DNA of 59,591 nt from an uncultured Prevotellaceae bacterium (lineage in GTDB: Bacteria; Bacteroidota; Bacteroidia; Bacteroidales; Bacteroidaceae), in contig CAMWSK010000014.1 in assembly GCA_947176895.1 (NCBI GenBank), positions 1-59,591 on the forward strand. The letters are read 5' to 3'. The notes beneath the pieces are model-generated. The model was not told the origin of the DNA. It was given only the letters and a program-made list of their open reading frames with translations, and did not search any database. Position numbers and translations under genes: made by a program. Position 1 is the stretch's first letter. Each line of letters opens with the position of its first letter. This document shows positions 36,310-45,632 of the stretch, in pieces.

Positions 36310-36394
36310 TTATCAGGGGTGTCCCGTAAAAACGTCGCGGGGCTGAGATTATACCCTAATATCTGAACCGGGTAATACCGGCGTAGAGAGTATG
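36310..36394 (+). ncRNA. TPP riboswitch (thi box)
   Basis: The segment contains the conserved thi-box blocks in order: CAGGGGTG, a variable GC-rich hairpin, GGGCTGAGA, ATACCCT, TGAACCGGGTAATACCGG and CGTAGAGAG. TPP binding in this aptamer represses downstream thiamine genes. It ends about 20 bases before the TonB receptor ATG with no room for a separate terminator, so control of translation start is the likely mechanism. Confidence 0.95.
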
Positions 36395-36414
36395 AACAAT
36401 TTTAATTCAATCAA

Positions 36415-38772
36415 ATGAAGCAAACAAAGCGATTTGCCGTGCTCGCGATGAGCATGGCATGCGGGACTTTTGCCATGGCGGCAGAGCCTGATTCCGTGAG
36501 TGTGGAACAATTAAACGAAGTGGTGGTGACCGCCGTGCGTGTGCCCAAGCATGCGCCTTTTGCCGTGAGCAAGGTGGACAAGAAGCAGCTGGAGACGTTC
36601 AGTCGCACGGGGCAGGAGCTTCCTTTCCTGCTGAGCCGTACCCCCGGCATCATGGCGTGGAGCGAGAACGGGCTGGGCACGGGTACCACCTATATGCGCA
36701 TCCGGGGCGCGGCCGGCAGCCGCGTGAATGTCACGCTTGACGGCGTGGCCCTGAACTCGCCCGAGGACCAGTGCGTGTTTTGGGCGAACACCAACTCGTA
36801 TGCCTCGCTGCTGGGCAACGTGCAGATACAGCGTGGCGTAGGTTCCAGCAGCAATGGCGACGGAGCTTTCGGCGGCACGGTGGCCATGACCACCGCCGGC
36901 CCCCGGTTGACTCCTCATCTGGAGGTGAACGGTTCGTATGGCAGCTATAATACGTACAACACGGGCTTCAACTTCGGCAGCGGCCTGCTGGGCAACCACT
37001 GGACCATCGATGGAGCTTGGCACCATACGGGCACAGACGGATATATCCATGGCACGAAGGGCAACAGCGGCAGCTATTATGCCGGCATCACCTACTTCAA
37101 CACAGCCCGCACGCTGAAGCTGAGCTACAAGAACCTGGGCAATTATGAGAAGACGGGCCAGGCCTGGAGCGGCATCGACACGGGCGACCTGCTGGACTGG
37201 AACTACGGAGGCATGGGTACCGGCATACATGGCTATCAGGATATGGTGGATGCCGGGCTTGGGCGCTACAACACGCTTTACGAGTGTCTGGTGGACGGAG
37301 GAGACCCCTCGAAGGGCACCGAGCGCTATCGGCTGAAGGACGGCAGCCTGTGGGAGCGGACAACAGACAATTTCTTCCAGAACCACAATCTGCTTTCGCT
37401 GGCCTACCGTATCAGCGACCGCTGGAAGACTGCCGGAACCATACACTACACCCACGGCCACGGTTACTATGACGAGTTTCGTTATAACAATAAGCTGAAG
37501 AAGTTCGGCCTGGCCAACTTCCGGCTTTCCAATGGCGAAACACTTGAGAAGACCGACTTCATCCGCCAGAAAGGTCTGACGCAGGATGTGTATGGCGTGA
37601 ACTGGAACATCAATTATGAGGATGAGAAGTGGGACGTAATCGGGGGCTTTGCCATGCAGACCTTCGAGGGCGACCACTACGGCCACCTGACTTATATGGG
37701 CAACGACGAACTGGAGGCCGCATACCTCAAGAACGGCAAGTACACCTATTATGATTCGAAGGCCGTGAAGACCGACCAAATGCTGTTTGCCAAGGCCACC
37801 TATAACTTCCATTCCGATTGGAGCGCCTTCGCCGACTTGCAATATCGCCATGTCTATTACATGACCAACGGCATCAATGACAAGTTCTATGAGAACGCCG
37901 ACGGCACGTACAGCAACCAACTGCTGAACATCACGAAGAAGTACGACTTCCTGAACCCTAAGGCCGGCATCAGCTATCACCACGGCGGACATAAGGCATA
38001 CGCCTCTTATGCCCTTGGTCATCGCGAGCCGGAGCGTAACAACTTCACCGACAACGGTTCGTATCCCGCCCCCAAGGCCGAGAGCGTACACGATGTGGAG
38101 CTGGGCTATAGTTACACGGGCAGACGCTGGTTTGCCGCTGTAGGCCTGTATGCCATGAAATATTATAACCAGTTTGTGCAGACTGGCCAACAGAGCGACA
38201 TCGGCGAGGCACTGACCACGAACATCAAGGACAGCTATCGCACGGGAGTGGAACTGCAGGCCGGCGTGAATGTGACCAAATGGCTGAGCCTGGAGGCCAA
38301 TGCCGCGCTGAGCAAGAACGCCATCACCGACTTTGACGAGGTGGTGGAAGATTGGGATAACGGCTCACAGACCATTCACTATGACCACTCGACACTGGCT
38401 TTCAGTCCCGCTGCCCTGGTCAACGGTTTCGTCGACTTCCACGTAAAGGGTTTCCAAGCCACGTGGCACACAGGCTTCGTGAGCAAGCAATACCTGGATA
38501 ACACCGAGTGTGACCGTCGTTCGCTGCCCAAGTACAGCCGCACCGACATCCACCTGGGCTACGATTGGAAGATATCGAACAAGGGCTTGAAGAACATTGT
38601 GCTGGGCTGTGACTTGAACAACATCTTCAACAAACATTATGCTGCAAGCGGTTGGGTGTACAGTGCCATCTACGCGAGCGGTGGTAACCCTGAGGGCAAC
38701 CGCTATACACAAATCGGCTACATCCCCATGGCAGGCTTCACGGCTATGGGCAGCATCGCCCTGAAATTCTAA
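36415..38772 (+). CDS. TonB-dependent outer-membrane receptor, thiamine uptake
   Basis: 785 residues: signal peptide (about 1-22, ending GTFAMAAEP), plug domain with NEVVVTAVRV (about 34-43), MRIRGAAGSRVNVTLDGVALNSPEDQ split over about 91-118 and VQIQRGVGSSSNGDGAFGG, then a 22-strand-type barrel ending in GSIALKF with a terminal aromatic. The direct TPP riboswitch control and the following PnuT gene assign it to thiamine or thiamine phosphate uptake in the outer membrane, as in other Bacteroidetes. Substrate is inferred from regulation. Confidence 0.92.
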   Translation: MKQTKRFAVLAMSMACGTFAMAAEPDSVSVEQLNEVVVTAVRVPKHAPFAVSKVDKKQLETFSRTGQELPFLLSRTPGIMAWSENGLGTGTTYMRIRGAAGSRVNVTLDGVALNSPEDQCVFWANTNSYASLLGNVQIQRGVGSSSNGDGAFGGTVAMTTAGPRLTPHLEVNGSYGSYNTYNTGFNFGSGLLGNHWTIDGAWHHTGTDGYIHGTKGNSGSYYAGITYFNTARTLKLSYKNLGNYEKTGQAWSGIDTGDLLDWNYGGMGTGIHGYQDMVDAGLGRYNTLYECLVDGGDPSKGTERYRLKDGSLWERTTDNFFQNHNLLSLAYRISDRWKTAGTIHYTHGHGYYDEFRYNNKLKKFGLANFRLSNGETLEKTDFIRQKGLTQDVYGVNWNINYEDEKWDVIGGFAMQTFEGDHYGHLTYMGNDELEAAYLKNGKYTYYDSKAVKTDQMLFAKATYNFHSDWSAFADLQYRHVYYMTNGINDKFYENADGTYSNQLLNITKKYDFLNPKAGISYHHGGHKAYASYALGHREPERNNFTDNGSYPAPKAESVHDVELGYSYTGRRWFAAVGLYAMKYYNQFVQTGQQSDIGEALTTNIKDSYRTGVELQAGVNVTKWLSLEANAALSKNAITDFDEVVEDWDNGSQTIHYDHSTLAFSPAALVNGFVDFHVKGFQATWHTGFVSKQYLDNTECDRRSLPKYSRTDIHLGYDWKISNKGLKNIVLGCDLNNIFNKHYAASGWVYSAIYASGGNPEGNRYTQIGYIPMAGFTAMGSIALKF

Positions 38773-38774
38773 GT

Positions 38775-39353
38775 ATGAGTTGGGATAAGATAACGGAAAT
38801 AGCAGGCCTTTTACTGGGCCTGCTATATCTTTATTGGGAGTTTAAGGCCGACCGGCGGATGTGGGTGGCCAGCCTGGTGATGACCTGCAACTCGCTGTAT
38901 GTGTATTGGCGTGCGGGTCTTTATGCTGATTTCGGCATCAATGTCTACTACTTGCTGGCTGCCGTCTATGGCTGGCTGCTGTGGAGCTTCGGTCTGAAGA
39001 GGACGAAAGAGAAGGCGGAACTGCCCATCACCCGCGTGCCCGTGCGGCAGTGGGGCGGCTTGGCTTTGGCCTTTGCGGCGGTGTATGCGCTGATCGCGTA
39101 TCTATTGATCGGTTTCACGGACAGCACCGTGCCCTATTGGGATGCGCTGAACACCTCGCTCAGCATCGTGGCCATGTGGATGATGGCTCGCAAGTGGGTT
39201 GAGCAGTGGCTGGTGTGGCTGGTGGTGGATGCCGTGAGCGTGGGCTTGTATATATATAAAGGTATAGAGTTTTATGCCGTGCTCTATGGCGTGTACACGG
39301 TGTTTGCGTACATCGGCTACCGCCATTGGCTGAAGAAGATGAACGCAGAGTAA
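38775..39353 (+). CDS. pnuT: PnuT-type thiamine transporter (PnuC family)
   Basis: 192 residues with six to seven membrane helices. Family features include ITEIAGLLLGLLYLYWEF at the start, GINVYYLLAAVYGWLLW (about 55-71) and YAVLYGVYTVFAYIGYRHW at the end, the W-x3-Y-x3-W/N class of PnuC proteins. The start is two bases after the receptor stop, so it shares the riboswitch. PnuT facilitates thiamine entry and depends on phosphorylation inside the cell for trapping. The thiamine pyrophosphokinase that usually follows is absent here. Confidence 0.88.
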   Translation: MSWDKITEIAGLLLGLLYLYWEFKADRRMWVASLVMTCNSLYVYWRAGLYADFGINVYYLLAAVYGWLLWSFGLKRTKEKAELPITRVPVRQWGGLALAFAAVYALIAYLLIGFTDSTVPYWDALNTSLSIVAMWMMARKWVEQWLVWLVVDAVSVGLYIYKGIEFYAVLYGVYTVFAYIGYRHWLKKMNAE

Positions 39354-39367
39354 GCAGAAATATCCGT

Positions 39368-39460
39368 AAAGTAGGGACGTGCCTTTGACATGTTGGAACC
39401 TTTATGTTGCTGATTAACCTGCAATCTGGGTTCAACGTGTCAAAGGCACGTCCCTACTTT
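39368..39460. repeat. Long inverted repeat between convergent pnuT and mnmA
   Basis: Arms 39368-39400 and 39429-39460 pair over about 32 bases with one mismatch and one bulge (shared GTAGGGACGTGCCTTTGACA), around a ~28-base loop. The right arm is followed by TTTGTGG rather than a T run. It may serve as a bidirectional terminator between the converging genes or be a REP-like element. Confidence 0.8.
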
Positions 39461-39498
39461 GTGGATGAGTCGGGTTTTTCAACCCTTTCTCCGATGTT

Positions 39499-40584
39499 TT
39501 ATCGGTCGCGATAGATGCTTATTTCGCCGCTTCCGTAGCAGATGCGGGCCTCGGCATCGTAGACGCAACCAAACTGCCCGGGGGCAATGCCCTGGATGGG
39601 TTGGTCGCTGTGTATGTGATATCCGTGTTCGTCTAAGGTGATGAGGCCAGGCAGGAAGTGGTCCACATGACGAATCTTGAACTGGATGGGCAGTTCATGG
39701 GGCGGCTCCTGCCAAGGATTCTCGGTAATGAAGTGGAGGTCGGCCAAGCGGAAATCGTGGCCATACTGCAGTTGCGTGTCCCATCCGTGTGCTACGAACA
39801 CGATGTTCTTCTTCACGTTCTTCTTCACCACAAACCACGGTCCGCCACTCAGCCCCAGTCCTTTCCTCTGGCCGATGGTGTGGAACCAGAAGCCTTTGTG
39901 CGTACCCACAATCTTGCCCGTCTCGATGTCTATGACGCGCCCTTCCTGCTCTCCCATGAATTTGGCCAGAAACTGGTTGTAATTGATTTTGCCCAGAAAG
40001 CAGATGCCCTGGCTGTCCTTGCGTTTGGCACTGGGCAAGTGGGCCTCTTGGGCAATGCGCCTCACCTCTTCCTTGGGCAGGTGGCCGATGGGGAACAGGC
40101 TGTGTTGCAACTGCTCGTAAGTGAGTTGTGCCAGAAAGTCTGTCTGGTCTTTCACGGAATCCGCGGCTGTTCCCAACCACACTTTGCCTCCCTCATCGAT
40201 GCGGGTGGCGTAGTGGCCGGTGGCCACATAGTCGTATTGGTGGCCGATTTTTTCATGGAAGGCTCCGAACTTAATCAGCCTGTTGCACATCACATCGGGG
40301 TTGGGGGTCAGACCTTTCTTCACACGCTCGATGGCATAGCCCACCACACGCTCCCAATACTCCTGTTGCAGGTCGGTGACGGTGAGGCTGAGTCCGTATT
40401 TGCGTGCCGTGGCCCGGCTCAGCTCGATGTCTTCTTCGGCTGTGCACGACGAGTCCTCGCCCTCCATACCTATCTTGATGTAGTGAAGGTCGGGGTGGTA
40501 GCCTTGCTCACAGAGCCGGTGAACCACCACGGCACTGTCTACTCCTCCGGAGATGAGAACCGCTATCTTATCGTTCAAATTCAT
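39499..40584 (-). CDS. mnmA: tRNA-specific 2-thiouridylase MnmA
   Basis: 361 residues. PP-loop [10 protein letters not shown] (about 11-20) binds ATP; the two catalytic cysteines sit in [12 protein letters not shown] (Cys 100) and GICFLG (Cys 195). The enzyme makes 2-thiouridine at tRNA position 34 of Lys, Glu and Gln tRNAs. It is the last gene of a minus-strand operon and its start overlaps the upstream lipoprotein gene by 17 bases. Many cysteines in the DUF814-like N-terminal loop (SSCTAEED) are typical of Bacteroidetes MnmA. Confidence 0.95.
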   Translation of the reverse strand: MNLNDKIAVLISGGVDSAVVVHRLCEQGYHPDLHYIKIGMEGEDSSCTAEEDIELSRATARKYGLSLTVTDLQQEYWERVVGYAIERVKKGLTPNPDVMCNRLIKFGAFHEKIGHQYDYVATGHYATRIDEGGKVWLGTAADSVKDQTDFLAQLTYEQLQHSLFPIGHLPKEEVRRIAQEAHLPSAKRKDSQGICFLGKINYNQFLAKFMGEQEGRVIDIETGKIVGTHKGFWFHTIGQRKGLGLSGGPWFVVKKNVKKNIVFVAHGWDTQLQYGHDFRLADLHFITENPWQEPPHELPIQFKIRHVDHFLPGLITLDEHGYHIHSDQPIQGIAPGQFGCVYDAEARICYGSGEISIYRDR

Positions 40585-41155
40585 ATTTCTTGTTAATCAT
40601 GATGTGAGGGGTGGGAAACTCTTCCAAGGGGATGCTGGCATAGTCGTCCACGGTCCATGCCTGCACATCGTTGACCCATGGATGGTGTATCGTGAGATAG
40701 GTGATGCCGTCTGCCACGCTGTCTTGCGAGAGGGTTATCGTGTGACGGGCTGATTTCCGCATGTATTGCAAATGGAGATTGACGTATCTTCCGCCTTTCC
40801 ATGCGCTGACGATGGTCAGTGGCAACGTCTTCTGTGGCTTTTCGTCCGGGCGGAGCACCCACACGCCCGAGGTGCCCATCAGCGTGACACCCTCAGGTTC
40901 CACCACGTAATTGCAGAGCATCCGGTAGGTGGCTCGCGTCTTGCCGGCATAAAGTTCATTGAGGATGTGGAAACTTGACCCGTCGTCGGTGAGCATCCGG
41001 GACAACCTTCCGTTAGGCTCGGTGCTTACCTCGGCCATCTGCGTGACGACGTTGGGGAAAGTCTCTTCGCTGTCTGTGCAGGAAACGATGGCAGAAACCG
41101 GCAGTCCGGCGGCCCAAAACAGCAGTTTGATGGCCGAAGAACTACTTCTTCTCAT
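40568..41155 (-). CDS. NigD-like lipoprotein
   Basis: 195 residues. The N terminus ([17 protein letters not shown]) is a lipoprotein signal with a plausible lipobox SAIVSC and acylated cysteine near residue 26. The rest is beta-rich ([49 protein letters not shown]), resembling the NigD-like family of Bacteroidetes; function unknown. ATG 41155 overlaps the acyltransferase end by 14 bases; a longer frame from 41254 would lie wholly inside that gene. The family call is tentative. Confidence 0.62.
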   Translation of the reverse strand: MRRSSSSAIKLLFWAAGLPVSAIVSCTDSEETFPNVVTQMAEVSTEPNGRLSRMLTDDGSSFHILNELYAGKTRATYRMLCNYVVEPEGVTLMGTSGVWVLRPDEKPQKTLPLTIVSAWKGGRYVNLHLQYMRKSARHTITLSQDSVADGITYLTIHHPWVNDVQAWTVDDYASIPLEEFPTPHIMINKKYEFER

Positions 41156-42326
41156 CGCATTCCGCTTGGGCTGCCCGTTGGTTGAGCACGGGATTGGCAT
41201 ACATGGTGAACAATTGTTTCCTGAGGAAAGGCACATCTTTGTCGGGCAAGTCAATCAGGTCGATGCGGCTTTGGATATAATCCAGGAAGTTTTTTTTCTC
41301 CTGATGCGTGTAATGTGTGGCGTTTTCCGGCTGTCCTGAGAGCATGTCCAAAGCCACGAAGTTGCCGGGGAACAGGCGGTAGCCTTTGTGTATCTCCAGA
41401 TCCATGCGATGGGCGATGGCCTTGTACATCTCGGGAGCAGGCAGTCCGGCATAGTCGGCAAGCCATTGGTTGATGCACGGCGCCGTCTGATAGTGGATGT
41501 GCCCTTTCTGCCCTTTGATGCCCGTCTTCATGTTGTCCAGGTCGTCCTGCTTGCTCTTTTTCCAATCGGGGTTGTCCCTTTTCTGCTGAAACTCCTTTGC
41601 CTTCAGATAATCGCAGGGGTCGTATTCGTAGGAGATGGTGAGCGGCACGATGTTCAGTGTTGCCAGTCTGTCGATGGGTGTGCCGTCTCCCTCCAGCGCC
41701 AGCATCTTCAGCACACTCTCTTGTGTGTGGTCGCTGGAGTCCTTGGCGCGTCCCTCGCGCTGTGCTATCCAGATGTTTTCCTTCTTCTCCTCAATGGCGT
41801 AGTGCATGTATTTGCTCATCAGATGACTGCTCCGCAGCAACTCGCGTGCCGAGATGCCGCGGCGGACGGTGAAGGCTTTGTTCAGTCTCACGAGTGTACG
41901 TATCCACGGATAGATGAGCAAGTTGTCGCCGATGGCTATTTCACAGGTGGTGGGGAACTTGTCGTCGAAGAGCATCACGTCAAGTATGGCGCTGTCCAGC
42001 ACGATGTCGCGGTGGTTGCTGACAAAGGTGTAGCGTTGGCGGCCCGGCAGGATGGTGTCGTGACGGAAAGTGTGCCCGGTGCTGCATTTGCGCAGCAGCA
42101 TCTTCATCAGTGGGTACATCAGGCGTTCCTGAAACTTCTGTGTGCTGCTCACTCCGATGAAAGCGGCACGTATCATCCCGTTTCTGGCGATGCGGGGCAT
42201 CCAGGGGAACACGTTTTTCAGCACCCGATTGAATTGCCTGTCGTTCAGCAGTTCATTCACGGCTTGTTTCACCTCGTTGTTGTTGTAAGGGCGAATCTGT
42301 TCAAATTCTTTCACATCGTAGATCAT
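41142..42326 (-). CDS. PlsC-like acyltransferase (1-acylglycerol-3-phosphate type)
   Basis: 394 residues. TFVSNHRDIVLDSAIL (about 100-115) resembles the NHx4D acyltransferase motif, but the aspartate lies six residues after the histidine (a nearer Asp is at +2), and WIAQREGRAKD (about 192-202) matches the EGxR-type block. This large form is widespread in Bacteroidales and likely acylates lysophospholipids, though the exact acceptor is uncertain. 33 bases downstream of ddl on the same strand. Confidence 0.75.
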   Translation of the reverse strand: MIYDVKEFEQIRPYNNNEVKQAVNELLNDRQFNRVLKNVFPWMPRIARNGMIRAAFIGVSSTQKFQERLMYPLMKMLLRKCSTGHTFRHDTILPGRQRYTFVSNHRDIVLDSAILDVMLFDDKFPTTCEIAIGDNLLIYPWIRTLVRLNKAFTVRRGISARELLRSSHLMSKYMHYAIEEKKENIWIAQREGRAKDSSDHTQESVLKMLALEGDGTPIDRLATLNIVPLTISYEYDPCDYLKAKEFQQKRDNPDWKKSKQDDLDNMKTGIKGQKGHIHYQTAPCINQWLADYAGLPAPEMYKAIAHRMDLEIHKGYRLFPGNFVALDMLSGQPENATHYTHQEKKNFLDYIQSRIDLIDLPDKDVPFLRKQLFTMYANPVLNQRAAQAECDEKK

Positions 42327-42359
42327 GGCCTCAGGTATTTTGGGGGATAGCGGTTAATG

Positions 42360-43340
42360 TCAGAATGCGTTTTCGATGATGTCGGTCATCACTTGCTTCA
42401 TGTCCAGTCCGGCGGCACGCACCTGCTGGGGGATGAACGATGTGGCGGTCATGCCCGGAGTGGTATTGACCTCGAGCAGGTTGATTTTGTCTCCCTCGGT
42501 GATGATGTAGTCGATGCGGATGATGCCGTTGCATCCCAGTATGTCATAGATGGTGCTTGTGAGTGTTTGCACCCGGTCGCGCAGATGGTCGCTGATGCGT
42601 GCGGGCGTGATTTCGTCTACCTGGCCGTTATATTTGGCATCATAGTCGAAGAACTCGTTGTCGGTGACCACCTCGGTGATGGGAAACACGTGGGCCGATT
42701 GCTTGGTCTTATAGCATCCGCAAGTGATTTCGGTACCTTGCATGTAGGCTTCCACCATCACATCTTCGCCCTCCAGGATGGCCTTGTCGATGGCCGGGCG
42801 CAGAGCCTCGATGTTTTTTACTTTGGTGACCCCGAACGAGCTACCGCCGCGTGCGGGCTTCACGAAGCAGGGGAAGCCGATGCGGTCGGCGATGTCCCGG
42901 TCGCTCACTTCGCTGCTGCGGTCTCGGTGGATGAGCATGCTTTCGGCCACCCTCACACCCAGCGAGCGCATATATTGGTTGAGCACGAACTTGTCATAGG
43001 TCATGGCCTCCACCAGCACGTTGCAGGTGGAGTAGGGCATTCCGATGAGATCGAAGTAACCTTGCAGGATACCGTTCTCGCCGGGTGCGCCGTGAATGGT
43101 GATGTAGGCATAGTCGGGACGGATGCGCCGGCCTTCTGCCTCAAACGAAAAGTCGTTGCGGTCCACGGGGCATCGGCTGTCGTCGGCTAAGATGGCCTGC
43201 CATTTCCCGGCGTGGATTTCCACCTTATAAGTAATGTATTTGTCGGTATCGAAGTAGGTCTGCAGGTTGGCGGCACTGCGCATGCTTACATCGTGTTCTG
43301 AAGTTTCTCCGCCACAGATGATGGCAATTATACGTTTCAT
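42360..43340 (-). CDS. ddl: D-alanine--D-alanine ligase
   Basis: 326 residues, ATP-grasp fold. IAIICGGETSEHDVSMRSA (about 4-22) with the Glu 15 equivalent, YITIHGAPGENGILQG, CFVKPARGGSSFGV (ATP-binding Lys and loop, about 155-168) and NLLEVNTTPGMTATSFIPQQ at the end are Ddl signatures. It supplies D-Ala-D-Ala for peptidoglycan. It sits between rluD and an acyltransferase, an order common in Bacteroidales. Confidence 0.95.
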   Translation of the reverse strand: MKRIIAIICGGETSEHDVSMRSAANLQTYFDTDKYITYKVEIHAGKWQAILADDSRCPVDRNDFSFEAEGRRIRPDYAYITIHGAPGENGILQGYFDLIGMPYSTCNVLVEAMTYDKFVLNQYMRSLGVRVAESMLIHRDRSSEVSDRDIADRIGFPCFVKPARGGSSFGVTKVKNIEALRPAIDKAILEGEDVMVEAYMQGTEITCGCYKTKQSAHVFPITEVVTDNEFFDYDAKYNGQVDEITPARISDHLRDRVQTLTSTIYDILGCNGIIRIDYIITEGDKINLLEVNTTPGMTATSFIPQQVRAAGLDMKQVMTDIIENAF

Positions 43341-43370
43341 GTTTTGCTTTTCTTGTTATGATGTTTTCAA

Positions 43371-44423
43371 TCAGTTGTTCGGTCTTTTTCTCCACTTGTC
43401 CAATAGTGCTGTCATGTCTGCCGGCAGGGGAGAAGAAAAGTCCATTTCCTCACCCGTGGAGGGGTGCCGGAAGCCGAGGGTTCGGGCGTGCAGTGCCTGA
43501 CGCGGGCAGACGGAAAGGCAATTGCGCACGAAGGCCTTGTAGGCGGCTGTGATTTCGCCCCGCAGGATTTCGGTCCCCCCATAACGTTCATCGGCAAAGA
43601 GCGTGTGTCCCTGGCTTTTCATGTGCACGCGTATCTGATGGGTCCGCCCCGTTTCCAGCCGGCATTCCACGAGGGTCACGTGGCCCAGACGCTCCAGCAC
43701 GCGCCAATGGGTGACGGCACTTTTTCCTATTCCGCTGTCGGGCGCGAACATGGCCATTTGCAGGCGGTCTTTCGGGTTGCGCCCGATGTTGCCTTCAATG
43801 GTGCCCTCGTCCTGTGCGAAAGGACCCCACACAAGGGCGTTGTAGAGCCGGCGTGTGGTATGGAAGAAGAATTGCTTGCATAGGCCGGTCTTGGCTTCGG
43901 GCGTTTTCGCCACCACCAGCAGGCCGCTTGTGTCCTTGTCGATGCGGTGTACCAGTCCCACCGTGGGGTCGTTGGGGTCGTAACGCGGATCGTCTTTCAT
44001 GTGCCAGGCCAGTGCGTTGACCAGTGTGCCGCTGAAGTTTCCCGCTCCGGGATGCACAACCATGCCCGCGGGCTTGTCCACCACCAGCAAGTCGGCATCC
44101 TCGTACACCACGGCCAAAGGGATATCTTCGGGCACTATTTCCCAATCCCGTTTGGGGCGGTCCAGCATAAGCGTGATGACGTCTCCCGCCTTCACCTTAT
44201 AGTTGCTCTTTACCGCCTTGCCGTTGGCTTGGATGAATCCGGCTTCAGCCGCTTTCTGTATGCGGTTGCGGCTGGTGTCGCGCAGGTGGTCCATCAGGAA
44301 CTTGTCCACGCGCACGGGGTTCTGCCCGGCATCGGCCACCACGCGGCGGTGTTCAAACAACTCCGCGGACTGCTCGTCTTCCTCCAGCAGGTCGTCTTCT
44401 AACACCGTTTCCTCGTCACTCAT
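43371..44423 (-). CDS. rluD: 23S rRNA pseudouridine synthase RluD family
   Basis: 350 residues: acidic N-terminal tail, S4 RNA-binding domain (VRVDKFLMDHLRDTSRNRIQ), then the RsuA/RluD catalytic domain with VGLVHRIDKDTSGLLVVAK (catalytic Asp) and VECRLETGRTHQIRVHM. It isomerises uridines in helix 69 of 23S rRNA by analogy with RluD. The ATG at 44423 overlaps the PASTA gene end by eight bases; a further in-frame ATG at 44429 is possible. Confidence 0.93.
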   Translation of the reverse strand: MSDEETVLEDDLLEEDEQSAELFEHRRVVADAGQNPVRVDKFLMDHLRDTSRNRIQKAAEAGFIQANGKAVKSNYKVKAGDVITLMLDRPKRDWEIVPEDIPLAVVYEDADLLVVDKPAGMVVHPGAGNFSGTLVNALAWHMKDDPRYDPNDPTVGLVHRIDKDTSGLLVVAKTPEAKTGLCKQFFFHTTRRLYNALVWGPFAQDEGTIEGNIGRNPKDRLQMAMFAPDSGIGKSAVTHWRVLERLGHVTLVECRLETGRTHQIRVHMKSQGHTLFADERYGGTEILRGEITAAYKAFVRNCLSVCPRQALHARTLGFRHPSTGEEMDFSSPLPADMTALLDKWRKRPNN

Positions 44424-45141
44424 AGTCATAGAAGTCCTCTTGTGTTCCGCCCTCTTCTTCAAAGTCACCGTAGAGGTCTTTCAGGATTTCGTTGATGCTT
44501 GGGTCTTGTATGCTGTCGCTTTCGGTCCTCAGCCCTTCGGATTTTCCGCTGCCTACCTGCAGTACGATGGTGGAACCGACGTCCACTTTGTCGCCGTTGA
44601 ACACGGGTTTTCCGTTGACGAGCATGCCATACACCCAGTCCTTGTCGCCCGGGATGTGTTGCCGGTCGCCGATTTTGAATCCCAGGGACTGCAGGCGTGC
44701 TTCTGCCTCCCGTGTGGAACTGTTGCCCAGGATGTCGGGCAGCATCATGGTGGGCGCGTGGGCCGACATCACTGTCAGTGCCACGATTCGCCCGGGCTTC
44801 ACGTGGCCCCCTCGTTTGGGGCGCTGCTCCAGGACGGTGCCGGGTCTGGCTCCTTCCTTGTGGCTGCTGTCGGCTATCTCGCTTTCGATGCCCAGCGTGT
44901 TCAGCAGGGCGACGGCTTCGCTGATTTTTTTTCCGGTGACATCGGGCACCTCAATCTCCTGTCCATGACAGGTGTATTGGTTCAGAAAATATTTGAGTCC
45001 TTCAAACAGCAGGAAAGCTACCAGCACCATTCCCAGCAGGTTGAGCCACACGACGGGGCCGAAGAGCTTTCTCATCAGCCCTTCTTTCTTCTTGCTTTTG
45101 GACTTGGCCTTTTGGGGATTTTTGTTTTCCGAATCTTTCAT
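44416..45141 (-). CDS. PASTA-domain membrane protein
   Basis: 241 residues. A lysine-rich cytoplasmic N terminus (about 1-25) and one membrane helix (VVWLNLLGMVLVAFLLFEG, about 30-48) precede two to three PASTA repeats (EIEVPDVTGKKISEAVALLN, MMLPDILGNSSTREAEARLQ). An acidic tail ends the protein. PASTA domains bind muropeptides or beta-lactams in other proteins; there is no kinase domain here. It heads the operon with rluD and ddl, linking it loosely to cell-wall work. Confidence 0.85.
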   Translation of the reverse strand: MKDSENKNPQKAKSKSKKKEGLMRKLFGPVVWLNLLGMVLVAFLLFEGLKYFLNQYTCHGQEIEVPDVTGKKISEAVALLNTLGIESEIADSSHKEGARPGTVLEQRPKRGGHVKPGRIVALTVMSAHAPTMMLPDILGNSSTREAEARLQSLGFKIGDRQHIPGDKDWVYGMLVNGKPVFNGDKVDVGSTIVLQVGSGKSEGLRTESDSIQDPSINEILKDLYGDFEEEGGTQEDFYDYE

Positions 45142-45219
45142 TGCGGGTGTTGTATGGTAATAATGTGTAAAGGTACGAAATAAAGCTGATATGCCTGCGC
45201 TGTTTCCCTATAAAAAGTG

Positions 45220-45258
45220 CAAAAGAAAGGCAGGACACTTGGAATAGGTGTCCTGCCT
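45220..45258 (-). terminator. Terminator downstream of rpmH
   Basis: 11-bp perfect stem (45228-45238 with 45248-45258, AGGCAGGACAC) and 9-base loop; on the minus strand it is followed by a pyrimidine-rich TTTCTTTTGC. Confidence 0.85.
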
Positions 45259-45285
45259 TGTGTGGGTTTGTCTTGCCCCTATGGC

Positions 45286-45441
45286 TTATTTGCCGTGACG
45301 CTCGTCGGAAACGGTCAGCTTCTTGCGGCCTTTGGCGCGGCGTGAAGCCAATACGCGGCGACCGTTCGCGGTAGCCATTCTCTGACGGAAACCATGCTTG
45401 TTGTTTCTTCTGCGGTTGTGGGGCTGAAAAGTTCTTTTCAT
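45286..45441 (-). CDS. rpmH: 50S ribosomal protein bL34
   Basis: 51 residues read from the minus strand: [18 protein letters not shown] then [17 protein letters not shown] and ending DERHGK. The very basic composition and FQP...R...HGFRxRM pattern are diagnostic of bL34, a component of the large ribosomal subunit. It stands alone with its own promoter and terminator, divergent from efp, rather than next to dnaA/rnpA. Confidence 0.97.
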   Translation of the reverse strand: MKRTFQPHNRRRNNKHGFRQRMATANGRRVLASRRAKGRKKLTVSDERHGK

Positions 45442-45487
45442 CTTTGTATATACGTTTTTATTTGTTTCTGTTCTCTCGTACGGGGTG

Positions 45488-45519
45488 CAAAATTAGACAA
45501 ATCTTTTGACACTTGCAAA
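45488..45519 (-). promoter_or_regulatory. Promoter of rpmH
   Basis: On the minus strand: TTTG (complement of 45516-45519), 20-base spacer, TAATTTTG (complement of 45488-45495). It interleaves with the efp promoter on the other strand. Confidence 0.7.
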
Positions 45520-45535
45520 TTTTTTCGTACTTTTG
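45505..45535 (+). promoter_or_regulatory. Promoter of efp
   Basis: TTTG at 45505-45508, 19-base spacer, TACTTTTG at 45528-45535; a perfect Bacteroidetes -33/-7 pair. Leader of about 90 bases to the efp start. Confidence 0.75.
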
Positions 45536-45632
45536 CAGCCGTAAAGTGGCACTTAACAGGCTATGACGGGCAGCTTCTTTGCACCTGAGCGAGAAACAAT
45601 TGGAATTATTAAATAAAATCGACTAAAAAGTT

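Noticed and set aside
36511..38190. 559-codon open frame antisense to the TonB receptor
   Set aside because: It is the GC-driven shadow of a strongly supported receptor gene; low-complexity Val/Ala/His composition and no known domain.
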